Made by a program: the position numbers and the translations under genes. A stretch of 64,000 nt of DNA from Metalysinibacillus jejuensis (lineage in GTDB: Bacteria; Bacillota; Bacilli; Bacillales_A; Planococcaceae): assembly GCF_003057615.1 (NCBI RefSeq), contig NZ_QAFW01000003.1, positions 1 through 64,000 of the forward strand. The letters are read 5' to 3'. Below, piece after piece: positions 52,182 to 61,587 of this stretch. The notes under the pieces were generated by a model. The model was given only the letters and a program-made list of their open reading frames with translations. It was not told the DNA's origin and did no database searches. How positions within the stretch are numbered: position 1 is the first letter of the stretch; every line of letters starts with the position of its first letter.

Positions 52182-52742
52182 TTATTTAAACACTTGACCG
52201 CCGCGTTCATACTCGACATCCGCTACTTGCAAGCGGAAGTTAACAGCGCGTGCTGCTGCAAAAAAGTAATCCGATAAACGGTTTAAATAAATTTGAATTA
52301 GCGTATTTACATCTTCAATTTCTCGCATTAAGGTTACCATTTGGCGTTCAGCGCGACGTGTAACGGTACGTGCAATATGTAATGCTGCCGCTCCCTTACT
52401 GCCCCCCGGTAAAATAAATTTTTCAAGCGGTGGTGCCTCGTCTGATAAGGCATCAATGCGCTCCTCAAGGTAGGTGATAGACGCTTGTGCTAACTTGTAG
52501 TGACGCTCTTTCATTACGTTAGCTAAATCGCCTCCGCAATCAAATAGCTCATGTTGAATGATCGTTAAATCTTTAATAATATCTGCACATGTCACTTCAT
52601 TTAAATCCGTTACAGCATAGCCGATAAAGGCGTTTAACTCATCTACTGTGCCATAAGCTTCAACACGTAGGCTATCTTTATCTACACGCCCACCAATTAA
52701 GCTCGTCTTTCCTGTGTCACCCGTTTTTGTATACAATTTCAT
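52182..52742 (-). CDS. yvqK: Cob(I)alamin adenosyltransferase, PduO type
   Basis: A 186-residue PduO-family enzyme that makes adenosylcobalamin from cob(I)alamin and ATP. The ATP-site motif YTKTGDTGKTSLIGG and the conserved RTVTRRAERQMV are intact. It closes the btuF-btuC-btuD-pduO order seen as yvrC-yvrB-yvrA-yvqK in B. subtilis, and supplies the cofactor for IcmF. Confidence 0.95.
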   Translation of the reverse strand: MKLYTKTGDTGKTSLIGGRVDKDSLRVEAYGTVDELNAFIGYAVTDLNEVTCADIIKDLTIIQHELFDCGGDLANVMKERHYKLAQASITYLEERIDALSDEAPPLEKFILPGGSKGAAALHIARTVTRRAERQMVTLMREIEDVNTLIQIYLNRLSDYFFAAARAVNFRLQVADVEYERGGQVFK

Positions 52743-52775
52743 GCTAATCCCTCCTCGTGTAAAAAGTGTATCACA

Positions 52776-53558
52776 TTATTCTGTCAATGGCTTTAATGTT
52801 ATTTGCGGCACGCCGGTAATCGGATGCGTAAAGCAAGCGACATCCACGCCGTATACAGCTGCAATTGCTTCGGCTGTAATAATTTCTTGTGGTGTACCGA
52901 GGGCATATACCGCACCATCTTGCAGTAAAAGAAGTTGATCGCAGTAAAGTGCTGCTAAGTTAATATCATGAAATACACTTACGACACTTTGCCCGCATTT
53001 TTTCACTTGGCGACGCAATAACTCCATCACTTGTTGTTGATGTGCTAAATCTAAATGATTTGTCGGCTCATCTAATAAAATGAGCGACGACTGTTGGGCA
53101 AGCGCTTGAGCGATAAAAGTCCGCTGCTGTTCCCCACCTGAGAGATCGCTTAAATAATGCGCGGCATAGTGAGCAATATTCGTTTGCGTTAGGGCAAATT
53201 GCACCGCTTGCTCATCTTTTGCTGACCACGAAGTAATGATGCCTGATTGGTAAGGATAGCGCCCTAGTGCTACTGTATCGCGCACCGTATGGGAAAAAGC
53301 GTGCGGGTTAAGCTGCGGTAGCACCGCCATTTTTCGCGCTAACTCCTTGCTTTTATAACGGCTGCGCTCACGCCCTGCAATGTGCACCGTGCCACTTTTA
53401 ATCGGTAAACTACCGCTGATCATTTTTAGCAACGTGGATTTGCCACTACCGTTTGGGCCGAGTATGCCAAGCATCGTATTTTCGCGCACGTGAAAGCTAA
53501 CATCTTTTACAATCGTACGCTCACCGTAACCGCCTGTTAACTGTTTGACATCTAGCAT
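52776..53558 (-). CDS. btuD: Cobalamin ABC transporter, ATP-binding protein
   Basis: A 260-residue ABC ATPase: Walker A GPNGSGKST (residues 34-42), signature LSGGEQQRTFIAQAL, Walker B LILLDEPTNHLD. FecE/BtuD subfamily, which also covers siderophore systems; the cobalamin call rests on the adjoining adenosyltransferase and gene order. Confidence 0.88.
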   Translation of the reverse strand: MLDVKQLTGGYGERTIVKDVSFHVRENTMLGILGPNGSGKSTLLKMISGSLPIKSGTVHIAGRERSRYKSKELARKMAVLPQLNPHAFSHTVRDTVALGRYPYQSGIITSWSAKDEQAVQFALTQTNIAHYAAHYLSDLSGGEQQRTFIAQALAQQSSLILLDEPTNHLDLAHQQQVMELLRRQVKKCGQSVVSVFHDINLAALYCDQLLLLQDGAVYALGTPQEIITAEAIAAVYGVDVACFTHPITGVPQITLKPLTE

Positions 53559-53563
53559 AAGCT

Positions 53564-54556
53564 TTACCCTCGCTTTCGTTGTTTAAAGAAAATATACGCA
53601 AATACAGGCGCACCGATAAAGGATGTAATTACCCCAATTGGTAACTCTGAAGGCGCAATAATCGTGCGTGCAATTAAATCACAAACAATTAATAAAGTGG
53701 CACCGTTAATCATCGCAAGCGGTAATAAATGGCGATGGTCTGTACCAAAAATTAAACGTGTCATATGGGGCACGACTAAGCCGACAAAGCCAATTGTGCC
53801 TGAGACAGCAACAGCACTCCCTGTTAAAATCGAACTACCAATTAAAATTTGCCATTTGCTCCGCTTGACATTTACCCCTAAGTACTGGGCGCGTTCTTCA
53901 CCAAATAATAAAGCATTTAACTCCATGCGATTCCACCATAATAAGCCGCCACCGAGCAGTAAAAATGGCCAAACGAGCTGTACATAAGCCCAGCCACGCA
54001 TCGATACGCTTCCCATTAACCAATGTAAAATTTGACGTAGCTCCTCGCCCGTTAACGCAATCATTAACGAGATGACAGAGCTTAAAAAGGCGCTAATAAT
54101 AATACCTGTTAAAATCAATGTTTCCATTCGCATACTGCGGTCCACGAGGCGCGCAAAACCAAGCACTGCAATGAGTGCCGCTAATGCACCAAGCATACTG
54201 AAAACCGGCAGTGTAAATAAACCGAATGTCGTAGTCGTTAAACCAAAAAACATCGTCATTACTGCACCGACTGTTGCACCCGAAGATACCCCTAGCGTAT
54301 ATGGATCTGCCAATGGGTTTTTAAGTAAACCTTGAAAGGCAGCACCTGCCATCGCAAGTGCTGCCCCTACAAGTCCCGCCAGCATTACACGTGGCATACG
54401 GATTTTCCATATAATATTTGCTGAGATGGCATCTGCTGACGACGGTTGCCATAAAACAGACAATGGCACGCGCACAGAACCGATACTAATAGCCAACCAT
54501 GTAGCAATCGCTAATAATACTAACGATACGCTATAGCCGACGAGATATTTTTTCAC
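53564..54556 (-). CDS. btuC: Cobalamin ABC transporter permease (FecCD family)
   Basis: A 330-residue FecCD/BtuC permease with about ten membrane segments; GAALAMAGAAFQGLLKNPLADPYTLGVSSGA (in two parts around LKNPLADP) and GTIGFVGLVVPHMTR are the family hallmarks. Five bases from btuD and three from btuF. Confidence 0.9.
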   Translation of the reverse strand: MKKYLVGYSVSLVLLAIATWLAISIGSVRVPLSVLWQPSSADAISANIIWKIRMPRVMLAGLVGAALAMAGAAFQGLLKNPLADPYTLGVSSGATVGAVMTMFFGLTTTTFGLFTLPVFSMLGALAALIAVLGFARLVDRSMRMETLILTGIIISAFLSSVISLMIALTGEELRQILHWLMGSVSMRGWAYVQLVWPFLLLGGGLLWWNRMELNALLFGEERAQYLGVNVKRSKWQILIGSSILTGSAVAVSGTIGFVGLVVPHMTRLIFGTDHRHLLPLAMINGATLLIVCDLIARTIIAPSELPIGVITSFIGAPVFAYIFFKQRKRG

Positions 54557-54559
54557 CTG

Positions 54560-55507
54560 TTAGAAGGCCTCTGGGTAAATAGCTTTTGCAATTTCTGCAA
54601 AGCCATCTGCTAAGCGTGGACCTGTACGGCTCGTTGAGTCAACATCAACTTGCACAATGCGGTCATTTTTTACAGCTTCTACTGCTGAGAAGCCGTCACG
54701 TTGTTTAATTTTTTCAATGATATCTGGTACATAATCATATTGCACAATAATTACGTTTGGGTTGCCTTGAACGATCGCTTCTGGATCAATTTCAAACCAA
54801 TTATCTCCGCCGTCTTTAGCAATATTCGTCGCGCCTAATAAATCAAACATTTCTTGAATATAGCTGCCGTTACCTGCGGTATAAATTGACGGTGCATCTG
54901 ATGTTTCTAAAAATACCGTACGTGTTACGTCTAATGCTTTAACGTCTTCTACTACTTTTTGTACTTTTTCTTGCATTGCTGTTACGATTTTTTGCGCTTC
55001 ATCTTGGCGGTCTACTACTTCGCCAATGAGTGTAATTGCATCATATGTCTCATCGAAATTTTTCGATTCTGGTACGACAAATGCCGTTACACCTGCATCA
55101 TTTAATTGCTGAATGGCTGCCTCAGAAGACGCCACCGAAGTTTCGTGGATAAAAACAACGTCTGGTGCAAGCGCTACGATTTTTTCTGCATCAAGCGTCA
55201 TGCCACCGATTTTTTCTTTTTGTGTCGCTTGCTCAGGGTATGTATCATTGTCAGATACGCCGATAATTTCTTCATCTAAACCTAGAGCAAATAATGTTTC
55301 CGTAATACTTGGTGCGGTAGTAATGATTTTTGTTGGTGCTTCTTCAAAAGCAATATCTTTACCTGTAGCATCTTGAAGCGTGCGTACATTTTCTGTACCT
55401 TGCTCAGCAGGTGTTTCATTGCTAGTGTCCGTCTTTGTCGTATTACACGCTACTAATAGTAACGTTGCTACGACCATTAAAACGGCAAACTTTAACCATT
55501 TGTTCAC
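54560..55507 (-). CDS. btuF: Cobalamin-binding lipoprotein BtuF-like
   Basis: A 315-residue lipoprotein: lipobox LLLVAC with Cys21, then a PeripBP_2 two-lobed binding domain (IITTAPSITETLFALGLDEEIIGVSD, VFLETSDAPSIYTAGNGSYIQEM). Residues around SITETLFALG are typical of BtuF/YvrC. It starts 17 bases after argS, so a cobalamin riboswitch would have to lie inside or before argS; none was recognised. Confidence 0.87.
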   Translation of the reverse strand: MNKWLKFAVLMVVATLLLVACNTTKTDTSNETPAEQGTENVRTLQDATGKDIAFEEAPTKIITTAPSITETLFALGLDEEIIGVSDNDTYPEQATQKEKIGGMTLDAEKIVALAPDVVFIHETSVASSEAAIQQLNDAGVTAFVVPESKNFDETYDAITLIGEVVDRQDEAQKIVTAMQEKVQKVVEDVKALDVTRTVFLETSDAPSIYTAGNGSYIQEMFDLLGATNIAKDGGDNWFEIDPEAIVQGNPNVIIVQYDYVPDIIEKIKQRDGFSAVEAVKNDRIVQVDVDSTSRTGPRLADGFAEIAKAIYPEAF

Positions 55508-55524
55508 TGCTATCTCTCCCTTTA

Positions 55525-57192
55525 TTACATTTTTTCTGGTGCAGCTACGCCAATTAAACGAAGCGCGTTAGCAAGCGTAATACGTACAGCTGTAATGAGT
55601 GCAAGACGTGCTTCTGTGCGCTCTTTATTTGTTGCATCTAGTACTTTTTCGGCATTATAGAAGCTATGGAATGCCGCTGCTAACTCTTGAATATACGTTG
55701 CAATACGGTGAGGTGTACGGTGCTTAGCCGCTTCTGCGATAACTGTTGGGAAGTCGCCCACCTTTTTCAAGACATCAATTTCTTTTTCTGCACCTAATAA
55801 ATCTAAGTTAGCTGTTGAAGCCGTAAAGCCTTGTTCCGTTGCTTGACGTAAAATCGAAGCAATACGCGCATACGCATATTGTGCGTAGTACACTGGATTT
55901 TCGTTAGATTGTGATACAGCTAAATCTAAGTCAAAGTCCATATGTGAGTCACCCGCTGTTTTAACGAAGAAGTAACGTACCGCATCTAAGCCGACTTCCT
56001 CTACAAGCTCACGCATTGTTACTGCGTTACCTGTACGCTTACTCATTTTAAACTTCTCGCCGTCTTTATACAGCTGCACCATTTGGATAACTTCTACTTC
56101 TAATGTATCACGATTATAACCGAGCGCCTCAATTGCCGCTTTCATACGTGGGATGTAACCATGGTGATCAGCGCCCCAAATATTAATTAATTTCGTAAAG
56201 CCACGATTAATTTTATCTTCGTGGTACGCAATATCTGGTGTTAAATACGTAAATGAACCGTCTTTTTTAATAAGCACACGGTCTTTGTCATCACCAAATG
56301 TTGTTGAGCGGAACCAAGTAGCGCCGTCTTGTTCAAACACATGACCGTTTTCTTTTAATTTATTGAGAGCTACATCAATCTTGCCGTTGTTGTAAAGTGA
56401 TGTCTCTGAGTACCATACATCAAAATCAACGCGGAAGTTGGCTAAGTCTGTTTTTAACTTGTCTAACTCTAATTTCAAACCGTGCTCACGGAAAAATGCA
56501 AAGCGCTCTTCCTCAGGCTTATCTAAAATCGTTGTGCCAAACTCATCTGCTAATTTTTTAGCGATATCAATAATATCTTGACCATTGTAGCCATCCTCAG
56601 GCATCGCAGCCTCTTGACCTAATGCTTGTTTATAACGCGCTTCTAATGAATACGCTAAGTTATTAATTTGGTTACCTGCATCGTTAATATAGTATTCGCG
56701 AGATACATCATAGCCTGCTGCTGCTAGTACGTTACATAGTGAATCCCCTACAGATGCACCACGTGCGTGACCAAGGTGTAAGTCACCTGTTGGGTTAGCT
56801 GATACAAACTCAACTTGTACCTTCTCGCCAGCACCTGCTGTCGATTGACCAAATTTTTCGCCTTGAGCTAAAGCCGCTTCTACAACGTCTGCTAGGAAAT
56901 CTTTGCGCACCGTAATGTTCAAAAAGCCTGGGCCTGCAATGTCGACTTTTTCGATAGCTGTGCCCTCTGTTACTAAATTAGCAACGATTGCCTCTGCAAT
57001 CGCGCGTGGTGGTTTTTGCGCTAGCTTTGTTAATTGCATCGCTACGTTTGATGCGTAGTCACCGTTTGCTTTGTCCTTTGGTTGTGATAATTGGATGTTA
57101 AGTGCGCTCGCATCCTCCACTAATTGCGCCTGCTGAATTGCTTGTTGCAGGGCATCTTTAATCGTTTGTTGTACTTGTTCTACTGCGTTCAT
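55525..57192 (-). CDS. argS: Arginyl-tRNA synthetase
   Basis: A 555-residue class I synthetase: HIGH-type [17 protein letters not shown]-type [12 protein letters not shown], an N-terminal tRNA-binding domain and the C-terminal DALR domain. Overlaps ywiB by four bases (ATGA). No T-box leader is seen. Confidence 0.97.
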   Translation of the reverse strand: MNAVEQVQQTIKDALQQAIQQAQLVEDASALNIQLSQPKDKANGDYASNVAMQLTKLAQKPPRAIAEAIVANLVTEGTAIEKVDIAGPGFLNITVRKDFLADVVEAALAQGEKFGQSTAGAGEKVQVEFVSANPTGDLHLGHARGASVGDSLCNVLAAAGYDVSREYYINDAGNQINNLAYSLEARYKQALGQEAAMPEDGYNGQDIIDIAKKLADEFGTTILDKPEEERFAFFREHGLKLELDKLKTDLANFRVDFDVWYSETSLYNNGKIDVALNKLKENGHVFEQDGATWFRSTTFGDDKDRVLIKKDGSFTYLTPDIAYHEDKINRGFTKLINIWGADHHGYIPRMKAAIEALGYNRDTLEVEVIQMVQLYKDGEKFKMSKRTGNAVTMRELVEEVGLDAVRYFFVKTAGDSHMDFDLDLAVSQSNENPVYYAQYAYARIASILRQATEQGFTASTANLDLLGAEKEIDVLKKVGDFPTVIAEAAKHRTPHRIATYIQELAAAFHSFYNAEKVLDATNKERTEARLALITAVRITLANALRLIGVAAPEKM

Positions 57193-57602
57193 TGTCCTAC
57201 CTCCGTATAATTAATCGTTAATGTATATGAGCCAACCTTCTGCCCACTAATCGCTAGCTCATATGTCGTTGTAAATTGCCCACGCGCTATGTCGTGTTCA
57301 AGTGCTTGCGTATCAATGGCCAGTGGCATCTGTCCGGCATCGCTATTGTAGTGCCCTGCTTGCGGCACATCTTTTTGTAAAGGTAGCCGCATCATTACAG
57401 CACCGCTACGCATAATAAGCGCAGTATCATCTGTAATTTTAATCATCGTCGTAATGCTGCCCGCCTCTTGTTCTTCAGTATAGCGAATATAATAAGCCCC
57501 TCTTTTTTCAGTTAAGTGACCTTCTAACCACATTTCGTATTTCTCTGCTTCGCTTTCTAAGTGACGTATCACGGATGTAAGTTGAATTTGAATAGGTTTC
57601 AA
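57189..57602 (-). CDS. ywiB: DUF1934 protein (YwiB)
   Basis: A 137-residue beta-barrel, calycin-like DUF1934 protein. It begins at TTG 57602 ([14 protein letters not shown]) with AAAGGAGCG upstream and is coupled to argS, as in B. subtilis. Function unknown. Confidence 0.85.
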   Translation of the reverse strand: MKPIQIQLTSVIRHLESEAEKYEMWLEGHLTEKRGAYYIRYTEEQEAGSITTMIKITDDTALIMRSGAVMMRLPLQKDVPQAGHYNSDAGQMPLAIDTQALEHDIARGQFTTTYELAISGQKVGSYTLTINYTEVGQ

Positions 57603-57634
57603 TGCAACTCGCTCCTTTCATCTATAACCTTTAT

Positions 57635-57664
57635 ATTATAGGATAAGTAAGAGGTAACTTTCAA
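57635..57664 (-). promoter_or_regulatory. ywiB-argS promoter
   Basis: -35 TTGAAA (57664-57659), 18 bp, a perfect -10 TATAAT (57640-57635), about 33 bases before the TTG start. It may drive ywiB-argS-btuFCD-pduO together. Confidence 0.75.
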
Positions 57665-57725
57665 TACGAACGTGTGGTGAAACCTTCCTTATTACACTAA
57701 CGTATAAATACATGAGGTGATTGCG

Positions 57726-59771
57726 ATGAAGCGTAAGAAACATCTTCGTCAATTGAAGCATAAACGACGCGGTAAACGTCTGTTATTACTCGTCGCTATT
57801 TTTATAGCCGCTTCCGGATTACTATGGGGCGGCATTCGCATTTATGCCCAAGTAGCAGGTGCGCCGCCTATTACAGTACCGAGCGCTTCGACATTCGTCG
57901 ATCGTGACGGCGAAAAAATCGGTGACCACTTCGCTAATGAACGTAGGTACTGGGTCGCACTCGATGATATCTCACCTTTTATGGTAGATGCGCTACTTTC
58001 TGTAGAAGACCATACCTTTTATGAGCATCACGGCTTTAACTTAAAGCGTATTGCGGGGGCAGTCGTCGCTAATATTAAATCAGGCGGCAAAGCGCAAGGT
58101 GCTAGTACGATCACACAGCAATTTGCGCGCAACTTATATTTATCCCATGAAAAAACATGGTCACGTAAACTTAACGAGGCGCTCTATGCCTATCGTCTCG
58201 AAATTTTTTATAGTAAAGACGCCATTTTAGAAGGCTATTTAAATACTGTCTACTTCGGGCATGGCATGTACGGTGTAGAAGCTGCCAGTCGCTATTATTT
58301 TGGTAAGGCCGCTAAAGATTTAACGCTAACCGAAGCGAGTTTGCTTGCGGGCGTACCAAAGGGCCCTAGCATCTATTCACCGATTGTAGATATTGATAAA
58401 GCTAAAGAGCGCCAAGCTATTATTTTAGCCTTAATGATGGACAATAATAAAATTACAGAAGCGGATAAAGTTGCGGCACAAACGCAAGAAATCGCATTAA
58501 AAAATGATGCCTTTCAAGAAACAAATCATGCGCCGTACTTTTTAGACGTCGCATGGCAAGAAGCGAGCGAAATTTTACGCAAACAACAACTCGATATTAG
58601 TGCAGGTGGCTATGTCATCCAAACGACGCTTAATAAAAAGCATCAAGAAGCGGCTGACTTCGCCGTAGCGAACCGCATGCCAGAAGGCGATTTACAAGTG
58701 AGCTTTGTTAGTATAGCGCCATCTTCAGGCGAGGTTACAGCGATGATTGGCGGACGCAATTATAGCGAGAGCCCGTTTAACCGCGCCACGCAGGCACAAC
58801 GCCAACCGGGTTCAACGCTTAAGCCATTTTTATATGCGGCGGCACTCGAAAAAAACTATAATCCGCTAACCTTTTTACCAGTGACGCAAACGACATTTAC
58901 CTTTAATGGCAACGAACAGTACACGCCTAAAAATGCCAATGATGCCTTTGCAGACCATGATATTTCGATGATTCAAGCGCTAGCTCTTTCCGATAATATT
59001 TATGCGGTTAAAGTGTTAGAAGATATTGGCTATAAAGCCTTTCGCTCTATTGGCGAGCGCTTTGACTTACCTATTGGCAAAGCTAATAGCCCGCGCATCG
59101 CACTAGGCTCAGAAGAATTATCGCTTTACCGCCTAACGACAGCGTATAATCGCTTAGCTTCTAAAGGGGCAGCGGTAACACCGACGACAATCTTATCCAT
59201 TACGAACAGTAAAGGCGAAGTCGTCTATACGTACACGCCGCCTACCGAAATCGAGCAAGCGCTGACGAAAACCGATAGCTTTTTAGTAACGACGATGATG
59301 CAAGCGATGTTTAATGATGAGTATAATGACTATACTAACGTCACAGGCAACGATATTGCACCGTATTTAACACATGATTATTACGCAGCTAAAACAGGTA
59401 CGACTAATAGTGACCAGTGGATAGTTGGGTTTTCTCCGTCGATTACAGCTGGTGTGTGGAATGGCTATGACCAAGGTAAAAACTTGGCAGGCGGCGTAAC
59501 AAAATACATTTGGCTCGACTTTATGGAGCGCGTTAATACGAGTAAAAAACAGCGCTTTACGCCACCTAAAGGGGTAAGTGCTGTCAACGTCGAAATCTCC
59601 TCAGGGAAGCTCGGCTCACGCGCTTGTGGTAAACAGGCTGTCGTCTTTGTAAAAGACAAAGACGTGCCGACAGAACGCTGTATTAAATTTGATTTATTTG
59701 ATGTGGATACGTGGGAGCGCTTCTTTGATTCCATCCCTTCTTCCATTTTAGGGCCACCTCCTAAACGCTAA
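57726..59771 (+). CDS. pbpG: Class A penicillin-binding protein (PbpG/PBP1A-like)
   Basis: A 681-residue bifunctional cell-wall synthase: membrane anchor (about 17-39), GT51 transglycosylase (catalytic Glu94 in SVEDHTFYEHHG; ASTITQQFARNLYL), transpeptidase with Ser363 in PGSTLKPF, SDN at about 422 and KTG at about 556. It occupies the place of B. subtilis pbpG (ywhE), a forespore PBP; in this apparently non-sporulating genome it presumably acts in vegetative cells. ATG 57726 after GAGGTG; the GTG at 57717 is part of that site. Confidence 0.9.
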   Translation: MKRKKHLRQLKHKRRGKRLLLLVAIFIAASGLLWGGIRIYAQVAGAPPITVPSASTFVDRDGEKIGDHFANERRYWVALDDISPFMVDALLSVEDHTFYEHHGFNLKRIAGAVVANIKSGGKAQGASTITQQFARNLYLSHEKTWSRKLNEALYAYRLEIFYSKDAILEGYLNTVYFGHGMYGVEAASRYYFGKAAKDLTLTEASLLAGVPKGPSIYSPIVDIDKAKERQAIILALMMDNNKITEADKVAAQTQEIALKNDAFQETNHAPYFLDVAWQEASEILRKQQLDISAGGYVIQTTLNKKHQEAADFAVANRMPEGDLQVSFVSIAPSSGEVTAMIGGRNYSESPFNRATQAQRQPGSTLKPFLYAAALEKNYNPLTFLPVTQTTFTFNGNEQYTPKNANDAFADHDISMIQALALSDNIYAVKVLEDIGYKAFRSIGERFDLPIGKANSPRIALGSEELSLYRLTTAYNRLASKGAAVTPTTILSITNSKGEVVYTYTPPTEIEQALTKTDSFLVTTMMQAMFNDEYNDYTNVTGNDIAPYLTHDYYAAKTGTTNSDQWIVGFSPSITAGVWNGYDQGKNLAGGVTKYIWLDFMERVNTSKKQRFTPPKGVSAVNVEISSGKLGSRACGKQAVVFVKDKDVPTERCIKFDLFDVDTWERFFDSIPSSILGPPPKR

Positions 59772-59813
59772 GGCGCAACTTTTGCGCGCGCCATGACGTC
59801 TAATATCGTTTAG

Positions 59814-59879
59814 CACAAAAAAAGTCATCTATTCCTTGGAATCTTATGTTCCATAGGAATAGATGACTTTTCTTTTTTG
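59814..59879 (+). terminator. pbpG terminator
   Basis: AAAAGTCATCTATTCC...GGAATAGATGACTTTT, a 16-bp stem with a smaller TTGGAA/TTCCA hairpin at its tip, then CTTTTTT. Confidence 0.88.
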
Positions 59880-59886
59880 ACAAATG

Positions 59887-59938
59887 AAGCAAAGCGCGTA
59901 GGCAATGGTCCAGATTGCTTTGGCACTTTGCTTTTTTT
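59887..59938 (+). terminator. Second, tandem terminator after pbpG
   Basis: AAGCAAAG...CTTTGCTT enclosing GCAAT...ATTGC, then TTTTT. It stands 8 bases after the first terminator, before the convergent ywhD gene. Confidence 0.6.
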
Positions 59939-60046
59939 GCCAAATGTCCTAGCTTACTATTATAAGCTCTACTTGTAGTTTACTTTTTTTTCGAGGTAGT
60001 TTCAACCTCATATAGAATGCTTTTTCATTTGTCACACAATGTTCAT

Positions 60047-60565
60047 TTACTCGCATAATAAGGCTTGACGAAGTGCAGGTTCGCTGTTCACCCAAAGCAT
60101 ATCATTATGCGCTTGTAAAAAAGCACCTAATACTTTTTTTGATGGCTCATCCATCATGTCTACCATAATATGACGCTTTAACGATTTATCCATGCGATTG
60201 ACGTGATCCGCTAAAATTTTATAGCCGCGGCGTTTCTCACGATTTACTACCATCTCACATGCTGTCACGCCGGCATAATAAGGTCCTTCTTCACGCTGAT
60301 CAATCGTTACCCATACTAGCCAGTAAGGTTTGCCCCCTTCAGAGTCAGCCTTATCCATCGTAAACTTAATGCCACGCTCCACGTCACTGCGCGCATGCAT
60401 AGCACCCACATCAACAAAGGCGCGTTCTTCCTCAATATCAATAAACACAGGCGAAATATTTTCTAACGATAGTGAGCCAATACCAAAACCTTTATGCCCA
60501 TCTGTCGGGTTATTTTTGATAATGGTAAAGCCCATTTTTTGCTTCGGTTTTTCTGAGTTTGTCAT
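60047..60565 (-). CDS. ywhD: YwhD-family protein, 172 aa
   Basis: MTNSEKPKQKMGFTIIKNNPTDGHKGFGIGSLSLENI and the ARSDVERGIKF block are those of the YwhD family of Bacillales; role unknown, no signal or membrane segment. ATG 60565 after GGAGGAG. Divergent from the tautomerase gene, with a 15-bp palindrome between them. Confidence 0.85.
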   Translation of the reverse strand: MTNSEKPKQKMGFTIIKNNPTDGHKGFGIGSLSLENISPVFIDIEEERAFVDVGAMHARSDVERGIKFTMDKADSEGGKPYWLVWVTIDQREEGPYYAGVTACEMVVNREKRRGYKILADHVNRMDKSLKRHIMVDMMDEPSKKVLGAFLQAHNDMLWVNSEPALRQALLCE

Positions 60566-60589
60566 GCTCAATTCTCCTCCATTTCATGC

Positions 60590-60604
60590 TATAGTTAAAC
60601 TATA
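60590..60604. promoter_or_regulatory. Palindrome in the ywhD/tautomerase divergent promoter
   Basis: TATAGTT-A-AACTATA is a perfect 7-bp palindrome. TATAGT on the minus strand can be a -10 (TTGTTC at 18 bp), so the dyad may be an operator or just two opposed -10 boxes. Confidence 0.35.
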
Positions 60605-60627
60605 CACGTTTAAGGAGGAAATGAACA

Positions 60628-60813
60628 ATGCCATACGTTACAGTTAAAATGATTGAAGGACGCACGCCTGAACAAAAACGTGCACTTGTCGCTGAAGTAA
60701 CCGAAGCCGTATCAAAAACAGTTAACGCACCTAAAGAAAACATCACCGTATTTATTGAAGAAATGTCAAAAGAAAATTACGGCGTCGCAGGTGTACGATT
60801 TAGCGATAAATGA
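60628..60813 (+). CDS. ywhB: 4-oxalocrotonate tautomerase family enzyme
   Basis: 61 residues with catalytic Pro1 after removal of Met (MPYVTVKMIEGRTPEQK) and the typical short beta-alpha-beta fold. B. subtilis YwhB has enol-keto tautomerase activity, with unclear natural substrate. AAGGAGG before the ATG. Overlaps the sortase gene by four bases. Confidence 0.93.
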   Translation: MPYVTVKMIEGRTPEQKRALVAEVTEAVSKTVNAPKENITVFIEEMSKENYGVAGVRFSDK

Positions 60814-61469
60814 AAAACAAAGTAATTAATATAGGCATTGCTCTACTTTTTATCGTAGGGCTCACTCTCATTTTTATTAATCCTATTCGCGATGCATTGC
60901 TAAAGCGCTCTGCCAAAGAGCTAAGCCTTGAGCATTATACAGCAGAGCAATTAAAAGAAAATGAGCAACAACAAGATGTGGACTTTACATTTGAAGCGGT
61001 ACAATCTTTATCACTCACTGATGTGCTAAAAGCCCAAGCTTCCTCTAAAGACTATCCCGTTATTGGCAGCATTGTCGTGCCAAGCGTAAATATGGAAGTA
61101 CCTATTTTAAAAGGCGTAGCAAATAGCGCATTAGCTGTAGGTGCTGGTACTATGAAGCCTGATCAAAAGCTAGGCATCGGCAACTACGCGCTAGCAGCTC
61201 ATTATTTTGAAGGGCGCGACGTATTATTTGGCCCTCTTTATAATGCAACGATTGGCGATAGCGTCTACGTTACTGATTTAGATAAAGTTTATGAATACCG
61301 CATCAATCATAAGGAAACGATTGCAGCTACAGATGTACACGTCATTAATGACACGCCTGGTCAAACGAAGCTTACTTTAATTACTTGCGCGGACGCAGGT
61401 TATAATCGTCTCGCTGTAGAAGCGGAGTTTGTTGAGGCGATACCATTTGACGAAATGCCTTTGAAGTAA
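60810..61469 (+). CDS. Class A-like sortase
   Basis: A 219-residue membrane-anchored transpeptidase: N-terminal membrane segment (about residues 5-24), catalytic His131 (LAAHYF), Cys193 (TLITCAD) and Arg200 (GYNRLAV). Sortases link LPXTG-type proteins to peptidoglycan. Coupled to the tautomerase gene (ATGA). No LPXTG substrate is encoded in the window; the SLH protein is not one. Confidence 0.92.
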   Translation: MKNKVINIGIALLFIVGLTLIFINPIRDALLKRSAKELSLEHYTAEQLKENEQQQDVDFTFEAVQSLSLTDVLKAQASSKDYPVIGSIVVPSVNMEVPILKGVANSALAVGAGTMKPDQKLGIGNYALAAHYFEGRDVLFGPLYNATIGDSVYVTDLDKVYEYRINHKETIAATDVHVINDTPGQTKLTLITCADAGYNRLAVEAEFVEAIPFDEMPLK

Positions 61470-61472
61470 GCG

Positions 61473-61513
61473 ACACTTCTCATTGTCTATGCACAATGAG
61501 AAGTGTTTTTTTA
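61473..61513 (+). terminator. Sortase terminator
   Basis: ACACTTCTCATTGT-CTATGC-ACAATGAGAAGTGT-TTTTTT: perfect 14-bp stem. Confidence 0.95.
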
Positions 61514-61528
61514 TAAAAACAATAGAAA

Positions 61529-61542
61529 ACAACCATCTCAGG
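61529..61542 (-). terminator. Distal half of the ywfO terminator, split by the IS element
   Basis: ACAACCATCTCAGG here and CCTAAGATGGTTGT at 63230-63243 pair over 14 positions with one mismatch. If the IS element and one AGA are removed they form one hairpin with loop AGA, followed on the minus strand by TTTTCTATTG. It starts 5 bases after the ywfO stop codon. Confidence 0.8.
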
Positions 61543-61587
61543 AGATGAACTGTGTTCTGTCAAGTAGACAACGAAAAAACAAAAGCT

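Noticed and set aside
55508-55524. Cobalamin riboswitch before btuF
   Set aside because: Only 17 bases separate btuF from argS, so no aptamer can fit there.
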